Position numbers and translations under genes: made by a program | Notes under the pieces: model-generated | Told to the model about the DNA's origin: nothing | Seen by the model: only the letters and a program-made list of their open reading frames with translations | Databases searched by the model: none | In this document: piece by piece, positions 25,448-34,986 of the stretch | Layout of the letters: each line of letters opens with the position of its first letter | Numbering within the stretch: position 1 is the stretch's first letter | NCBI GenBank assembly: GCA_029256185.1 | Contig: JAQSYI010000015.1 | Coordinates: 94,337 to 158,336 of the forward strand | Source of the DNA: Paenibacillaceae bacterium | GTDB lineage: Bacteria; Bacillota; Bacilli; Paenibacillales; NBRC-103111 | Direction: 5' to 3' | DNA length: 64,000 nucleotides

Positions 25448-26290
25448 TTATTCAATCGCACTGTTCACAGGTGTCATATGCATGGTGGCTTCCGGATCGA
25501 TCTTCTCTATGATCTGCATGACTGCGTCCCCCTGAGTCTTGGGAACCGTAAAAAAAAGGCTGTTAGGCTGAACACCCTCAAAGTTGGGGGTATAAAAATC
25601 AATGCCGGGAGTGCTGCTTATGGCCTGCTTGACGGCCTCGGGGCGGCAGGTTTGAATCCAGACAGCCTTGTACCGGTAAAGCCGGTTGATGGTCCGTTTG
25701 GTCGCCACCATGGCAATGGCATAGGTGACCACGGAATAGAGAGCCTGGTCCCAGCCGAAGATGAACCCGGCCAGCCCAAGCAGAGAGAGATTGATCAGCA
25801 TGATGATCTCATCGATGGTAAGAGGAACGCGCTTGCGGAGCAAAATGGCCGCATCCCGGAATCCGTCCAGCGGGCCGGTATAGAAGAGCACCATGCCTAC
25901 GCCGACTCCAAGCAGCACGCCCCCTCCCAGGGCCGCAAGCGGCGGGTCTTCCACCAGAGGCGGGAACGGGTGCAGGATGAGAGTAATGCCGGTAAGGAGA
26001 AGAAAGCCGAAGGCAGTCAGGAAGAAGCGCTGCCGCTCCTTGGACACGCTGGTATACAATACATAAGGAAGGTTCAGGAAGAACAGGATCAGACCCATTT
26101 GCATTTCTGTGACATGGGACAGCAGGCTGGATAATCCATGCACTCCACCGGGTATAATCTTGTTCGGGGTAAGGAACATCTCCAGACCAAAGGCAGCCAG
26201 GAATGCTCCTATACCCACATACACCACGCGCCTCCATACGGGAAGCAGGTTCCGTTGACCTTCACCCTTCTTGTCCGATGCTGGAAGCAT
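25448..26290 (-). CDS. YitT family membrane protein (DUF161 + DUF2179)
   Basis: 280 residues. Five or six membrane helices in the first 190 residues (VVYVGIGAFLAAFGLEMFL, FFLTAFGFLLLTGITLIL, LAALGGGVLLGVGVGMVL) with the family motifs NKIIPGGVHGLSSLL and GPLDGFRDAAILL; a soluble C-terminal DUF2179 domain (about 215-275: YKAVWIQTCRPEAVKQAI, MQIIEKIDPEATMHMTPV). Function unknown; paralogous sets are common in Bacilli. Start ATG 26290; GAGAGGGGG lies about 12 nt upstream. A duplicated 15-bp segment (GAAGAAGAACTGATT, 26319-26350) lies in the leader. Confidence 0.88.
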   Translation of the reverse strand: MLPASDKKGEGQRNLLPVWRRVVYVGIGAFLAAFGLEMFLTPNKIIPGGVHGLSSLLSHVTEMQMGLILFFLNLPYVLYTSVSKERQRFFLTAFGFLLLTGITLILHPFPPLVEDPPLAALGGGVLLGVGVGMVLFYTGPLDGFRDAAILLRKRVPLTIDEIIMLINLSLLGLAGFIFGWDQALYSVVTYAIAMVATKRTINRLYRYKAVWIQTCRPEAVKQAISSTPGIDFYTPNFEGVQPNSLFFTVPKTQGDAVMQIIEKIDPEATMHMTPVNSAIE

Positions 26291-26470
26291 GGCTTTTTTT
26301 GCCCCCTCTCTCCAACTTGAAGAAGAACTGATTGAAGAAGAACTGATTCGTCAGCTTGCACATTGCTTTGGATTCCTTGGTCATATGCGGGGTTAAAATG
26401 GCGGACTCGACACGGAAAACGATGGCCGGACCGAAGCCGAAGAAGAAATGCATGCAGAGGGACCGGTTCA

Positions 26471-26527
26471 TCAGGGGAACCAGCTTCTTTCCGGTCCCGG
26501 GAAGGCCCGATTCCTGAGGGTGGACAT
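26471..26527 (-). other. 18-codon ORF with a strong ribosome site
   Basis: AAGGAGGTACAAT precedes an ATG opening MSTLRNRAFPGPERSWFP then stop. A longer frame (26543-26262, 93 codons) runs through the same DNA in another phase without recognisable motifs. Could be a leader peptide, the start of a decayed gene, or chance. Confidence 0.3.
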
Positions 26528-26738
26528 ATTGTACCTCCTTCATGGCGTCAAGATGAACAGAACCGTATCTCTATTAAAAATATACCTAATCAAATTGTAT
26601 ATCCCTCATGATAATTGTATCCAAACGTATACAACAAATCAAGGTTTTCAGGAAACGCTAATAACTGTCAGAAAAAGTCGCTCCGATGGTTAGGTTTGTA
26701 AAGTGTGATACGACCCCGTCCCCCTTAGCCCTTTAACT

Positions 26739-26840
26739 CCTTGCTCGTTATGTTCCTTTGCTCGTTATGTTCCTTTGCTCGTTTGCTCGTTTGCTCGTTT
26801 GCTCCTTATGCTCGTTTGTTCGTTTGCTCCTTATGCTCGT
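26739..26840. repeat. TTTGCTCG microsatellite-like tract
   Basis: Consecutive variants of TTTGCTCG, TTGCTCGTTATGTTCC (twice) and TTTGCTCCTTATGCTCG fill about 100 bp. Very pyrimidine-rich on the plus strand. Confidence 0.75.
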
Positions 26841-26848
26841 TAAGAGCT

Positions 26849-26991
26849 TAACGGAAATTTTTTCCGTTATTATCTAGATAACCTCAGAAAAGAGCTCTAT
26901 TTCTTCCACTCAATAGGGTTAACGGAAATTTTTTTCGTTATTTTCTCCATTTTACCGGCTAAACACCTTTTAAAGGAAATTTTTTCCGTTA
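26849..26991. repeat. Three copies of a TAACGGAAA hairpin
   Basis: TAACGGAAA-TTT-TTTCCGTTA at 26849-26869, one-base variants at 26920-26940 (TTTTCGTTA) and 26971-26991 (TAAAGGAAA). Spacing 71 and 51 bp. Each is a 21-bp near-perfect palindrome with an A/T centre. Confidence 0.8.
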
Positions 26992-27059
26992 TGCTATTCT
27001 CGGATCTCCACACGTCTGAAGCTCTCCCTGCACCAACTCCAACTTAGACGCTTTCGGCC

Positions 27060-27265
27060 TGCAAGCGAGGTGTAAGTGGTATGTAAACGGGATGCGAGGG
27101 ACTTGCAAGCGGGAGGTAAGTGGTAATGTAAACGGGGTGCGAGGGACTTGTATCGGAGGGCATGTGGTATGTAAACGGGGGGCAAGAGACTTGCAAGCGA
27201 GAGGTAAGTGGTATGTAAACGGGGTGCGAGGGACTTGTATGCGGGGGGCATGTGGTGTGTAAGAG
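27060..27265. repeat. VNTR with ~44-bp unit, about 4.7 copies
   Basis: Units start at 27060, 27104, 27149, 27192 and 27236 (44, 45, 43, 44 bp and a partial). Core GTGGTATGTAAACGGG then GCGAGGGACT. Units 1, 2 and 4 begin TGCAAGCG, units 3 and 5 begin TGTAT, so two subtypes alternate. Confidence 0.85.
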
Positions 27266-27397
27266 GTGTGATAGCAGGATAAAAGGCAAAGTTCTTCTAT
27301 GTGGCACGCCGTACCAAAAAACGCCCGCGCGGTCTCGGACGTTTGTACATGATTTTAACCGTTGCCTCTCTGCCAGTTCCTGTCCGATCCTGTGAAC

Positions 27398-29761
27398 TCA
27401 GGCTGCCGCGTCTGCCGCCCTTTCCGCAGAACCGCCGCGTCCCCGGGTCAGGCTGTTCACCTGCACGACGCCCTTCAGCTTCAACCGCTTCAGCCGCAGG
27501 GAGTTGAGCAGCACGGAAATAGAGCTTAGCGCCATGGCACTGGCGGCCACCACAGGATTCAGATTGCCTGTTGCCGCCAGGGGAATGGCCAGCAGATTAT
27601 AGATGAATGCCCAGAACAGATTTTCCTTGATGATCAGCATGGTTTTGGCAGACAGACGGATGGCTGCGGGAATCGCCGGGAGATCGTCCTTCAACAGCAC
27701 AATATCTCCCGTCTCTACAGCCACATCCGTGCCTGAGCCAATAGCAATGCCCACATCAGCTGCTGCCAGCGCCGGCGCGTCGTTGATTCCGTCTCCCACC
27801 ATGGCTACCACCTTGCCGCGTTCCTTAAGACGGACAATCTCCTCCGCCTTGCGGTCAGGCAGAACCTCTGCAATCACCCGGCCGATACCCAACTGCGCCG
27901 CAACCGCCTCGGCAGTCTGCCTATTGTCACCGGTGAGCATGCAGATCTGAAGCCCCAGCTTCCGCAGCTCCGACACAGCCTCCTGCGCCCCTTCCCTGAG
28001 CTGATCCGCCAAGGCGATCACCGCAGCCGGTGACCCATTGATGGCGATATACACCGTGGTTTTGCCGGTTCCGTTCAAAAGCTCTGCCGACAGCGGCATT
28101 GCCGCTCCCGTGTCTACCCCATGCTCCTCCAGCAGCAGAGCCGATCCGGCCAGCAGCTCATAACCGTTGACGACAGCGCGGATTCCTTTGCCGGGATGCT
28201 CCTGAAATTCCTCGGGATCGGGAATACCCTGAGAAAATGCAGCCAGGCCGGCTTCATAGACAGCCTGGCCCAAGGGATGGCCGGAGCGCTTCTCAGCCGC
28301 CGCCGCGAGGAACAAAATCCCGTCGCGTCCTAACTCCTCGCCCCGGGTACCAACCGGGAGCAGATCGGTCATCTGCGGCTTCCCCGTGGTCAGGGTTCCG
28401 GTTTTGTCCAGCACCACTGTGGTGATTTTGCCTGCCCGCTCCAGCAGTTCTCCGTTCTTGATGAGAATGCCGTTCTGCGCCCCCTTGCCCATCCCCGCCA
28501 TAATCGCTGTGGGCGTAGCCAAGCCCAACGCACAGGGGCAGGACACAACCAGAACCGCAAGCGCATAGATGAGCGCGTCGCTTAAGAAAAATACGGAATG
28601 CTCATAGATGACCCAATACCAGATCCCGAAGGTAACCGCCGAAGCCAGCAAAACAAAGGGTACAAAATACCCGGCCACCCGGTCGGCGATTTTCTGGATG
28701 GGCGCCTTGCTGTTCTGGGCAGCTTCCGTCATATGGATGATTCTGGCCAGGAACGTTTCCGCCCCTACCTTGGCCGCTCTGAATTTGAATGTACCATGAA
28801 GGTTGATGGAGGCGCCGATTACCGTGTCTCCCTCCCCTTTCTCCACCGGAATGCTTTCTCCGGTCAGCATGGACTCGTCTACAGAGGAACGGCCTTCCGT
28901 AATGATGCCGTCAACGGGAATTTTGCCGCCGGGAGTGACCACGATCAGCTCATCCACCTGTACTTCCGATACCGGTATTTGAAGCTCCCCGCCCCCGCGG
29001 ATCACCCTTGCTGTCTTTGCCTCGAGCTCCATCAGACTGCGGATTGCTTTGGAGGTTCTGCCCTTGGCTACCGCCTCCAGGTACTTGCCGAGCAAAATCA
29101 GCGTTATGATCACTGCCGATGCCTCAAAGTAGATATTGCGCATACCCGCAGTAATCAATTCTTCTTCAAATAAAGAGGTATAAACACTGTAGCCAAACGC
29201 AGCGCTTGTACCGATGACAACCAGCAGGTCCATGGTAGCCTTTCTGGCTTTGAGGGCATAGAAGGCGTTCTTGTAGAATTTATATCCGATAATAAACTGT
29301 ACCGGTGCCGCCAATGCCATCTGCAGCTTCCAGTCATGGAGAAACAGTGTCTTCACCCGCAGCGTATTGAGCAACTCCGAGAATGCCGTAACCGTATCTT
29401 CTCCATATACCGCATCATGGCAGAAGCCAAGGCCGCCAAGGAGCATCGCGAAAAAAAGCGGCAGGCTCAACAGCACAGCCGCAAGCACCCGGTTGCGAAG
29501 CTTGACCAGTTCCCTCCGGCTTCCGTCTCGCTTATCCTTGGCGCCTTCTTTCGAATCCACCGAGAAACCCAAGGACTCGATGGTTTTGGCAATGGCCGGA
29601 AGCTCCAGCCGCTCCGGATCGTACGTCACAAGCGCCTTTTCCGTCGCATAGCTCACGGAAGCCTCCTGCACACCATCCAGCCTGCTTAATGCCGCTTCGA
29701 TCGTTATCGAGCACAAAGTACAGGTCATGCCATAAATCCGCAACGAAGCAGTTGTTGCCAT
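27398..29761 (-). CDS. copA: Copper-exporting P1B-type ATPase
   Basis: 787 residues. One N-terminal heavy-metal domain with GMTCTLCS (CxxC), eight membrane helices with the CPC ion motif ([17 protein letters not shown]), phosphorylation [15 protein letters not shown] in the actuator ([11 protein letters not shown]), [11 protein letters not shown], and hinge [10 protein letters not shown]. This motif set is that of Cu(I) exporters. The CTLC spacing residues differ from the usual CAAC. Start ATG 29761 overlaps the stop of the preceding gene by one base (TGATG), so translation is coupled. Third gene of the unit SLH protein - TauE/cupredoxin - copA, which makes a copper role for the whole unit likely. 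Confidence 0.93.
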   Translation of the reverse strand: MATTASLRIYGMTCTLCSITIEAALSRLDGVQEASVSYATEKALVTYDPERLELPAIAKTIESLGFSVDSKEGAKDKRDGSRRELVKLRNRVLAAVLLSLPLFFAMLLGGLGFCHDAVYGEDTVTAFSELLNTLRVKTLFLHDWKLQMALAAPVQFIIGYKFYKNAFYALKARKATMDLLVVIGTSAAFGYSVYTSLFEEELITAGMRNIYFEASAVIITLILLGKYLEAVAKGRTSKAIRSLMELEAKTARVIRGGGELQIPVSEVQVDELIVVTPGGKIPVDGIITEGRSSVDESMLTGESIPVEKGEGDTVIGASINLHGTFKFRAAKVGAETFLARIIHMTEAAQNSKAPIQKIADRVAGYFVPFVLLASAVTFGIWYWVIYEHSVFFLSDALIYALAVLVVSCPCALGLATPTAIMAGMGKGAQNGILIKNGELLERAGKITTVVLDKTGTLTTGKPQMTDLLPVGTRGEELGRDGILFLAAAAEKRSGHPLGQAVYEAGLAAFSQGIPDPEEFQEHPGKGIRAVVNGYELLAGSALLLEEHGVDTGAAMPLSAELLNGTGKTTVYIAINGSPAAVIALADQLREGAQEAVSELRKLGLQICMLTGDNRQTAEAVAAQLGIGRVIAEVLPDRKAEEIVRLKERGKVVAMVGDGINDAPALAAADVGIAIGSGTDVAVETGDIVLLKDDLPAIPAAIRLSAKTMLIIKENLFWAFIYNLLAIPLAATGNLNPVVAASAMALSSISVLLNSLRLKRLKLKGVVQVNSLTRGRGGSAERAADAAA

Positions 29762-31788
29762 CAGCGTTCTCCCCTCTCATCGATTGGCGGCAAAGCCTCC
29801 ACTACCGTAATTTTGCTTTCAATCATTTCCATCCAACAGGTAAAAGGGAACTCTCCCGTCTCAAGGGGCGTGAACTCCAGTATATTGTCTCCTGCCGCCA
29901 AGTCCTTTCTCAGAGCAAAAGCGGGAACAATCAGGGTGTCGTTGCATTCGTTCAATTGATCCTCGGACACCCGGATCGTCCATCGAACGGCAATCCCTTT
30001 ATGAACCGTTATCGGCGTATATCCCCCCGAGCTTACCAGCGTGACGGCCGTTTGCATCTGGCCGCCGCTGTTTATAACCGCAGTTCCCGGGTCGCCTTCT
30101 GCCTCAGAACTCGCCGCTGCCTTAGGCTGCATGCCTGCATGCTCTGGCGGCGCTGACTCTCGCACAGCCGTCACGGGCGCTGTTGCGGCCTGATCTGCGG
30201 CTGCAACCGGGGCTGCCGGTCGCTTTGGTGCTGCGCCTTGTCCGGCAGCCGAGGGATGCCCGGCTGTTGGAGCTTGCTCAGGCGTGATTGCCTGCACTGC
30301 AGCTTGCTCAAGCGCGGCTGCCTGTGCCGCAGTCTGCTCAGCAGTTGGAGCCTGCTCCGCAAGCGTCGATGGCGCTGCAGCAGGCTTAGCCGACAGAGCC
30401 TCAGAAGCAGCCGGGGCTTCTCCCCCGGCAGCGGCAGCAGCAGTCCCTGGACTGGCGACAGCAGGATCTGACGCCCGCGCTGTCGGGGCGGCAGGTAAGG
30501 ACCCGGATCTCCCGCCATCCCCATTGCCGTCTGCCGCTGGAGCTGCGTCTGGCCCGGATGTCTGCTCCTGCAGATAACGTCCAATATCATCAACAACAAG
30601 AATGGTGCCTTTGATCATTCCCATCCAGCAGGTGTACAGGTAACTCCCCTCGGATAAGGGGGTGAACCGGATCAGATTATCCCCCGGGGCCAGCTTCTGC
30701 TCAAGATGAAACTCAGGGATAACAATGGAATTATTGCAGTTGTTCAAGTCCCCTTCGTCCACCTGCAAATTCCAGGTCACGGGAACCCCTTTTTGCACCA
30801 CAATCGGGGGATAGCTGTTGGCGCTTGCCCTGGCCGCTACAGTCTGCCTGCCGCCGTCTTGCTCCACTTGGGCAATACCCCAATGGCCGGCCACATGCGC
30901 CTCCCGAGGCAGAAGACCGATCCCTGACAGAGCCAGCCCCCTGTTGAACATGACGCCTCCCAGTACAATGACAAGGATGGCGCTGACCTTCATCATGCTC
31001 CCCGCAGCCCGCTTGCTGAAGACTGTATTCACAACTCCAAACAGGAATAAGGCTGGCACTGTTCCCAGAGAAAAGACCAGAGCGGACAAAGCCCCATAGA
31101 GGACGCTGCCCGTTCCCAGCGCATACAGCTGGATAATCTGCAGCGGGCCGCACGGCATCAGGCCGCTGAGCAGGCCTACTCCGAAGGGATTGAGTTTGCC
31201 CGCTCCTCCAAGAATTTTCTTGGCGGCAAAAGCTGGCATCCTCAGGTTCAATCTGCGCAGCGCTTTAAACACGCCCAGCAGATTAATGCCCATAATCACC
31301 ATAAACAAGCCGCCGAACAAAGGAATAAGCCCGCGCCAGATCCCGGTGATCTGGACAACGCTGCCGATTCCGCCCGCGATGCCTCCTATTGCCGTATAGG
31401 AGACAATTCTGCCCAGATTGTAGCGCACCGAAGGCGCATACCGCTTATAAGCAGGCTGCAGCGCCCGTTGTTCCCGGCCTGTGCGGAGAGATTGGGAGAC
31501 AGCGATGCCTCCGCACATGCCCACGCAGTGAACGGAAGTAAGCAGACCCACCACAAGAATCATGCCGAAGCTGGCCCCCGCTTCAAGCTGCGGCAGCTTC
31601 TTCATCATGAACAGGTCGCCAAGCACGCCGGAGGACTGGGTGAACCTGAGCAAAACCGCCGCTGCTATAAGACAACCGGCAATAACGGCAATACGCAGCA
31701 GTCCGCCGGAAAAAAGCTTATGCTTGACCTTTTGCCTATGCAGGTGGAGGGAATCTGAATGATTGGGTTCTGGCAATTGATGAGACAT
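29761..31788 (-). CDS. TauE/SafE-type membrane protein with two cupredoxin-like domains
   Basis: 675 residues. About 30-290: six to seven membrane helices of the UreH/DsbD_2-like TauE/SafE group, with conserved [12 protein letters not shown] near 85 and [10 protein letters not shown] near 207, motifs shared by copper-handling and cytochrome-assembly relatives. About 320-400 and 585-665: two cupredoxin-like beta-sandwiches, each with an N-C-N segment ([24 protein letters not shown]) and a terminal CWM loop ([22 protein letters not shown]). Met and Cys there are plausible copper ligands. A 180-residue Ala/Pro/Gln linker joins them. Ribosome site GGAAAGGAGC before ATG 31788; 36 bp after the SLH gene. 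Extracytoplasmic copper capture next to a membrane channel is inferred. Confidence 0.85.
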   Translation of the reverse strand: MSHQLPEPNHSDSLHLHRQKVKHKLFSGGLLRIAVIAGCLIAAAVLLRFTQSSGVLGDLFMMKKLPQLEAGASFGMILVVGLLTSVHCVGMCGGIAVSQSLRTGREQRALQPAYKRYAPSVRYNLGRIVSYTAIGGIAGGIGSVVQITGIWRGLIPLFGGLFMVIMGINLLGVFKALRRLNLRMPAFAAKKILGGAGKLNPFGVGLLSGLMPCGPLQIIQLYALGTGSVLYGALSALVFSLGTVPALFLFGVVNTVFSKRAAGSMMKVSAILVIVLGGVMFNRGLALSGIGLLPREAHVAGHWGIAQVEQDGGRQTVAARASANSYPPIVVQKGVPVTWNLQVDEGDLNNCNNSIVIPEFHLEQKLAPGDNLIRFTPLSEGSYLYTCWMGMIKGTILVVDDIGRYLQEQTSGPDAAPAADGNGDGGRSGSLPAAPTARASDPAVASPGTAAAAAGGEAPAASEALSAKPAAAPSTLAEQAPTAEQTAAQAAALEQAAVQAITPEQAPTAGHPSAAGQGAAPKRPAAPVAAADQAATAPVTAVRESAPPEHAGMQPKAAASSEAEGDPGTAVINSGGQMQTAVTLVSSGGYTPITVHKGIAVRWTIRVSEDQLNECNDTLIVPAFALRKDLAAGDNILEFTPLETGEFPFTCWMEMIESKITVVEALPPIDERGER

Positions 31789-31824
31789 GGCTGCTCCTTT
31801 CCCGGTTTTCCGGGATCAACTTGC

Positions 31825-33339
31825 TCAATGGCCCGCTGCTGCGGGGACATGATAAGTGCTCCCATCCGCCTGCCCGGCCGTTTCTTGGTCCGTTTGTGTC
31901 GACCTGTAGTCCGTTTCCTTCGTCCCGTAATCCGCTTGTTTCGTTCCGTGATCCGCTTCTTTTACACCATGGCGGGCTTCGGCCGTTCCGTGATGGCCTT
32001 CATTGTTTGCTTCCCCATGTCCGGTGTCATCGTTTGCTTCCCCATGTTCCGTGTCATGGCTATGCTCAACCTTCCCCGCCGGGAGCGGCGCATGGCCTAG
32101 CGCATCCTGAGCAACGGATATGACCTGAATCCCGTTACCTTCAATAACTCCGGCTGCGCGGACAACTATGTTGCTCTCCTTGTCAATGCTGTCCAGTAGA
32201 GCCGCGGCCAGTTGATGGCCAACAGAGTCAAACTTGTAGTATTTGTACACGCCATCCTGCTGCAAAACCGCAATGCCAAACCCGGAAGCGGCGCAGTCCG
32301 GCATCAGCAGGCATAATTTCGTATGCTTCTTCGGATCGGCCAAACCGCTGTGATGGCCTTCTATTAGAACACCCTCCAGCACCTGGTAGCCGACAGCATG
32401 CTCAACTGCCTTCTTATCCCTGCCAACCGCTTCAATTTGCAGCACTTGCAGCTTGCCTTCAGCCACTCCCTGAATAGCTGTTATACTCACTTCAACGGAT
32501 TCTCCTCCTACAGCCTTGGTTCCGGCAAGGGTGACAGCACCCGGTCTGGTTAAGGCATAGCCGGCGTCGCTTCCGTCCGGAACATGCCCGGCTGTAATGC
32601 GGAAGCCCTGTGAAGATTGCTCCAATGTCCCTTCATATACGCGTTCTGCAGCATCCGCCACCGGCTTGAGCCCATGAGGCAGCGTACCTTTGACTTTGGC
32701 AAGAGCCAAAATAACTTCCGATCGGGTAAGAGGCTTGTATGGGAGTATGTAATTGTCACTAGAAGCCAGGATTAACTGCTCCTCCACTGCCCGGTGAAGC
32801 CATTGGCCGCTTGCTCCTTCCGGCAGATAACCCTGATCCCTGTAGCTCTCATCCTTGTAGTCCTGATCCTCACCGCTCTGCTGCCCGCTGTGCTCTTCCT
32901 CATCCCATTCAAGCAAACGGGCTAATACCGTTGCCGCCTCAACCCGGGTTACCGCATCATCGGGCTTGAACAGACCTTGCGAATCGGCTGCCAGATAATC
33001 CGCTGCAACCGCATCAGCAGCCGCCTGGGCATACCAGGCCCCGCCGGGTACATCAGGGAACACGGCCGTGCCGCCGCTGCCCGGAAACGCCCTGCTCAAT
33101 AGCACAGCCAGCTCCGCCCTTGTAACCGGGTAATCCGGCCGGAAGCTGCCGTCTTCATACCCTTGCACCCAGCCGTTCTTAAGCGCTGCCGATACAAGCG
33201 GCTCCGCCCAATGTCCGTTGTAATCCGTTTTCTGTCCCAACCCTTCATTGGCATAAGCTTGAAGCGTTCCCGCCTGCCAGGCAATAATTGCCGTTATGGC
33301 AACAGTCCTTGCTTTTTGGACCACGTTTCTATTTCCCAT
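31825..33339 (-). CDS. SLH-anchored surface protein with His-rich tail
   Basis: 504 residues. Signal peptide (VAITAIIAWQAGTLQAYA), three SLH repeats at about 38-85 (YNGHWAEPLVSAALKNG, GSFRPDYPVTRAELAVLL), 93-140 (WYAQAAADAVAADYL, DDAVTRVEAATVLARLL) and 160-212 (WLHRAVEEQLILAS, PLTRSEVILALAKV). A middle beta region ends in a small domain with HTKLCLLMPDCAASGFG and a following OB-like stretch (VVRAAGVIEGNGIQVISV). The last 80 residues are repetitive and rich in His/Asp/Glu (HSHDTEHGE, DTGHGE, EGHHGT, ADHGT). ATG 33339 (MGNRNVV) is preferred: CAGGAGATGCAAGAT precedes it. First gene of the copper unit; surface metal binding is inferred. Confidence 0.82.
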   Translation of the reverse strand: MGNRNVVQKARTVAITAIIAWQAGTLQAYANEGLGQKTDYNGHWAEPLVSAALKNGWVQGYEDGSFRPDYPVTRAELAVLLSRAFPGSGGTAVFPDVPGGAWYAQAAADAVAADYLAADSQGLFKPDDAVTRVEAATVLARLLEWDEEEHSGQQSGEDQDYKDESYRDQGYLPEGASGQWLHRAVEEQLILASSDNYILPYKPLTRSEVILALAKVKGTLPHGLKPVADAAERVYEGTLEQSSQGFRITAGHVPDGSDAGYALTRPGAVTLAGTKAVGGESVEVSITAIQGVAEGKLQVLQIEAVGRDKKAVEHAVGYQVLEGVLIEGHHSGLADPKKHTKLCLLMPDCAASGFGIAVLQQDGVYKYYKFDSVGHQLAAALLDSIDKESNIVVRAAGVIEGNGIQVISVAQDALGHAPLPAGKVEHSHDTEHGEANDDTGHGEANNEGHHGTAEARHGVKEADHGTKQADYGTKETDYRSTQTDQETAGQADGSTYHVPAAAGH

Positions 33340-33398
33340 ATCTTGCATCTCCTGTCCATTGATCAGATTGAATCATTCTCCGGCAAAACAAAAACAAT

Positions 33399-33448
33399 CC
33401 CCCAAAGTGACGAGATGCTTCGAAGCAAAATCCGGATACTTTTGGGGG
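33399..33448 (-). promoter_or_regulatory. Leader stem-loop of the copper unit
   Basis: CCCCCAAA (33399-33406) pairs with TTTGGGGG (33441-33448); the loop contains the palindrome TGCTTCGAAGCA (33416-33427). Located 60 nt upstream of the first start codon and downstream of a terminator-like structure. Confidence 0.6.
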
Positions 33449-33485
33449 AGCCCCGAATGAAAATGCCACAACCGGACATTTTCGC

Positions 33486-33531
33486 AAAAAAAGAGACAAA
33501 GCCGCCCCGCTTTCCGGAACAGTTTGTCTCT
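33486..33531 (-). terminator. Terminator inside the leader of the copper unit
   Basis: On the minus strand AGAGACAAA (33531-33523) pairs with TTTGTCTCT (33500-33492), GC-rich loop, then a T-run (33492-33486). As msrAB upstream already has its own terminator at 33723-33764, this one may be an attenuator or end a small RNA. Confidence 0.7.
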
Positions 33532-33614
33532 GGTTTCACCAGTCAACATATGCGATCACGCCTATGGGATTCATCATTCATTTTTTTCTTTGTTTTCCTA
33601 TAGTTTTTGTTGGT

Positions 33615-33620
33615 ATTATA
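33615..33620 (-). promoter_or_regulatory. Candidate -10 box of the copper-unit leader
   Basis: TATAAT on the minus strand (33620-33615) in an AT-rich stretch, start expected near 33608. No good -35 hexamer at 16-18 bp, so activation by a regulator is possible. Confidence 0.4.
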
Positions 33621-33720
33621 GAAAACATTCTACACCATTTTCTGCTTGAGATAAATGGCTTTCTGAAACGAATGGCATGGTAAAAAATGATGATTTTGTG
33701 ACAGCGGCCATCCTCCACAG

Positions 33721-33764
33721 AAAACCCGCCAGTTCAGCCTGTGAAATCTGCCGCCCGGCGGGTT
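33721..33764 (-). terminator. Terminator after msrAB
   Basis: AAAACCCGCC (33721-33730) pairs with GGCGGGTT (33757-33764); TTTTC follows on the minus strand. Confidence 0.8.
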
Positions 33765-33773
33765 AGTCACCTT

Positions 33774-34757
33774 TCATTTAAACAATCCCAGATACTCCCC
33801 GTACCCTTCCTGTTCCAGTTCCTCCTTGGGGATAAACCGCAGCGCCGCGGAGTTGATGCAATACCGCAGGCCCCCCTTGTCCCGGGGACCGTCATCGAAC
33901 ACATGCCCCAGATGCGAGTCTCCTTGACTGCTTCGCACCTCCGTACGAACCATGAAGTGGGAATAATCCCCCTTTTCCTTCACGCCGGCCTGACGGATGG
34001 GCTTGGTGAAGCTGGGCCAGCCGCAGCCGGAATCGTATTTGTCCTCAGAACTGAATAGGGGCTCGCCTGAGACGATATCCACATAGATGCCATCGCCGTG
34101 ATGATCGTGGAACTCGTTATGGAAGGCGGGCTCAGTGGCGTTATTCTGTGTCACTTCATATTGCAGAGGAGTCAAGCGCTGCTTAAGCTCCTCTTGGTCC
34201 TTGGAGAAAGACCAGTTCTCTTCGATAAACTGATCCCGCCCCGAACCCTTGCGGTAACGCTTGTAATGGGCAGGATTCTTGTTGTGAAAATCCTGATGGT
34301 ATTCCTCCGCAGGGTAGAAAGGGGCAGCAGGCACAATAGGAGTAACAATAGGCCGGTCAAATCTTCCGCTTCCCGCCAGCTCCTGCTTCGATTTTTCTGC
34401 CGCCTCCCGCTGCTCCTCGCTGTGATAGAAAATAGCCGTGCGGTACGAATCCCCGCGGTCCGCGAACTGCCCTCCCGGATCGGTAGGATCAATCTGCTGC
34501 CAGAAAAGCTCCACCAGCTTTTTATATGGAAAGACGGTTGGATCAAATGTAATCTGCACCGCTTCGGCGTGGCCGGTGGTTTCACTGCATACTTCCTTGT
34601 AGGTGGGATTGGTCGTGTGTCCGCCCGTGTAGCCCGATACTACGGAGACAATTCCCGGCAGCTCCTCGAAGGGAATGACCATGCACCAGAAGCAGCCTCC
34701 TGCAAAAGTTGCCTTTTCATAGGAGTGTCCTGATACCGGCGTTGTTCTTTCGCTCAT
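33774..34757 (-). CDS. msrAB: Bifunctional peptide methionine sulfoxide reductase MsrA/MsrB
   Basis: 327-residue fusion repairing both epimers of oxidised methionine. MsrA domain about 14-165: nucleophile in [18 protein letters not shown], then [17 protein letters not shown] and YHQDF. MsrB domain about 190-325: [31 protein letters not shown] and catalytic Cys in [14 protein letters not shown]. The MsrB part lacks the two zinc CxxC motifs ([11 protein letters not shown] instead of ..C..C), as in the zinc-free class. Start ATG 34757 follows GGAGGTTTTGGAGC. Stand-alone gene next to the copper unit; copper promotes methionine oxidation, so co-location may be meaningful. Confidence 0.95.
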   Translation of the reverse strand: MSERTTPVSGHSYEKATFAGGCFWCMVIPFEELPGIVSVVSGYTGGHTTNPTYKEVCSETTGHAEAVQITFDPTVFPYKKLVELFWQQIDPTDPGGQFADRGDSYRTAIFYHSEEQREAAEKSKQELAGSGRFDRPIVTPIVPAAPFYPAEEYHQDFHNKNPAHYKRYRKGSGRDQFIEENWSFSKDQEELKQRLTPLQYEVTQNNATEPAFHNEFHDHHGDGIYVDIVSGEPLFSSEDKYDSGCGWPSFTKPIRQAGVKEKGDYSHFMVRTEVRSSQGDSHLGHVFDDGPRDKGGLRYCINSAALRFIPKEELEQEGYGEYLGLFK

Positions 34758-34863
34758 GCTCCAAAACCTCCATTCTATTTGGAATGATTATAGAAAAGTA
34801 TATCATTGTGTTCCATCCGGCTCAAATAAAAGGCCGCTGCGGTCTGTTAAAAATAACACAGCC

Positions 34864-34892
34864 GCGGTCCATACCGTTTAAAGTATGGCCGC
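34864..34892. terminator. Hairpin upstream of msrAB
   Basis: GCGG-t-CCATAC (34864-34874) pairs with GTATGG-CCGC (34883-34892). Followed on the minus strand by TGTTATTTTT. Its upstream gene on that strand is missing, which fits local rearrangement beside the truncated DUF421 gene. Confidence 0.5.
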
Positions 34893-34986
34893 AGCTGGTC
34901 AAATTCATTACATAAGGGAACATATACGCATGGAATAGCCGGAAACGGAGCGACTGGGGGGAGCAGCTTGGAATACTGGCAAATCT

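Larger units (their letters stand above)
26550..27297. other. Repeat-rich gene-free region
   Basis: About 750 bp between YitT/its leader and copA. No coding frame has a credible start or composition; long frames on the minus strand at 26994-27307 merely read the tandem repeats. Contents: a CT-rich microsatellite, three copies of one hairpin and a ~44-bp VNTR, annotated separately. Confidence 0.7.

Noticed and set aside
27060..27265. Tandem array considered as a CRISPR
   Set aside because: There are no unique spacers between conserved repeats: the whole 44-bp unit repeats, and no cas genes are in the window.
26994..27307. Minus-strand frames encoding repeated peptides (YKSLAPRLH type)
   Set aside because: They only read the VNTR in different phases; no start signal and the frame shifts between units of 43, 44 and 45 bp.
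33360..33620. CsoR/CopY operators looked for upstream of the copper unit
   Set aside because: I found neither a TACANNTGTA site nor a convincing TACCC-GGGTA type palindrome; only hairpins are visible.
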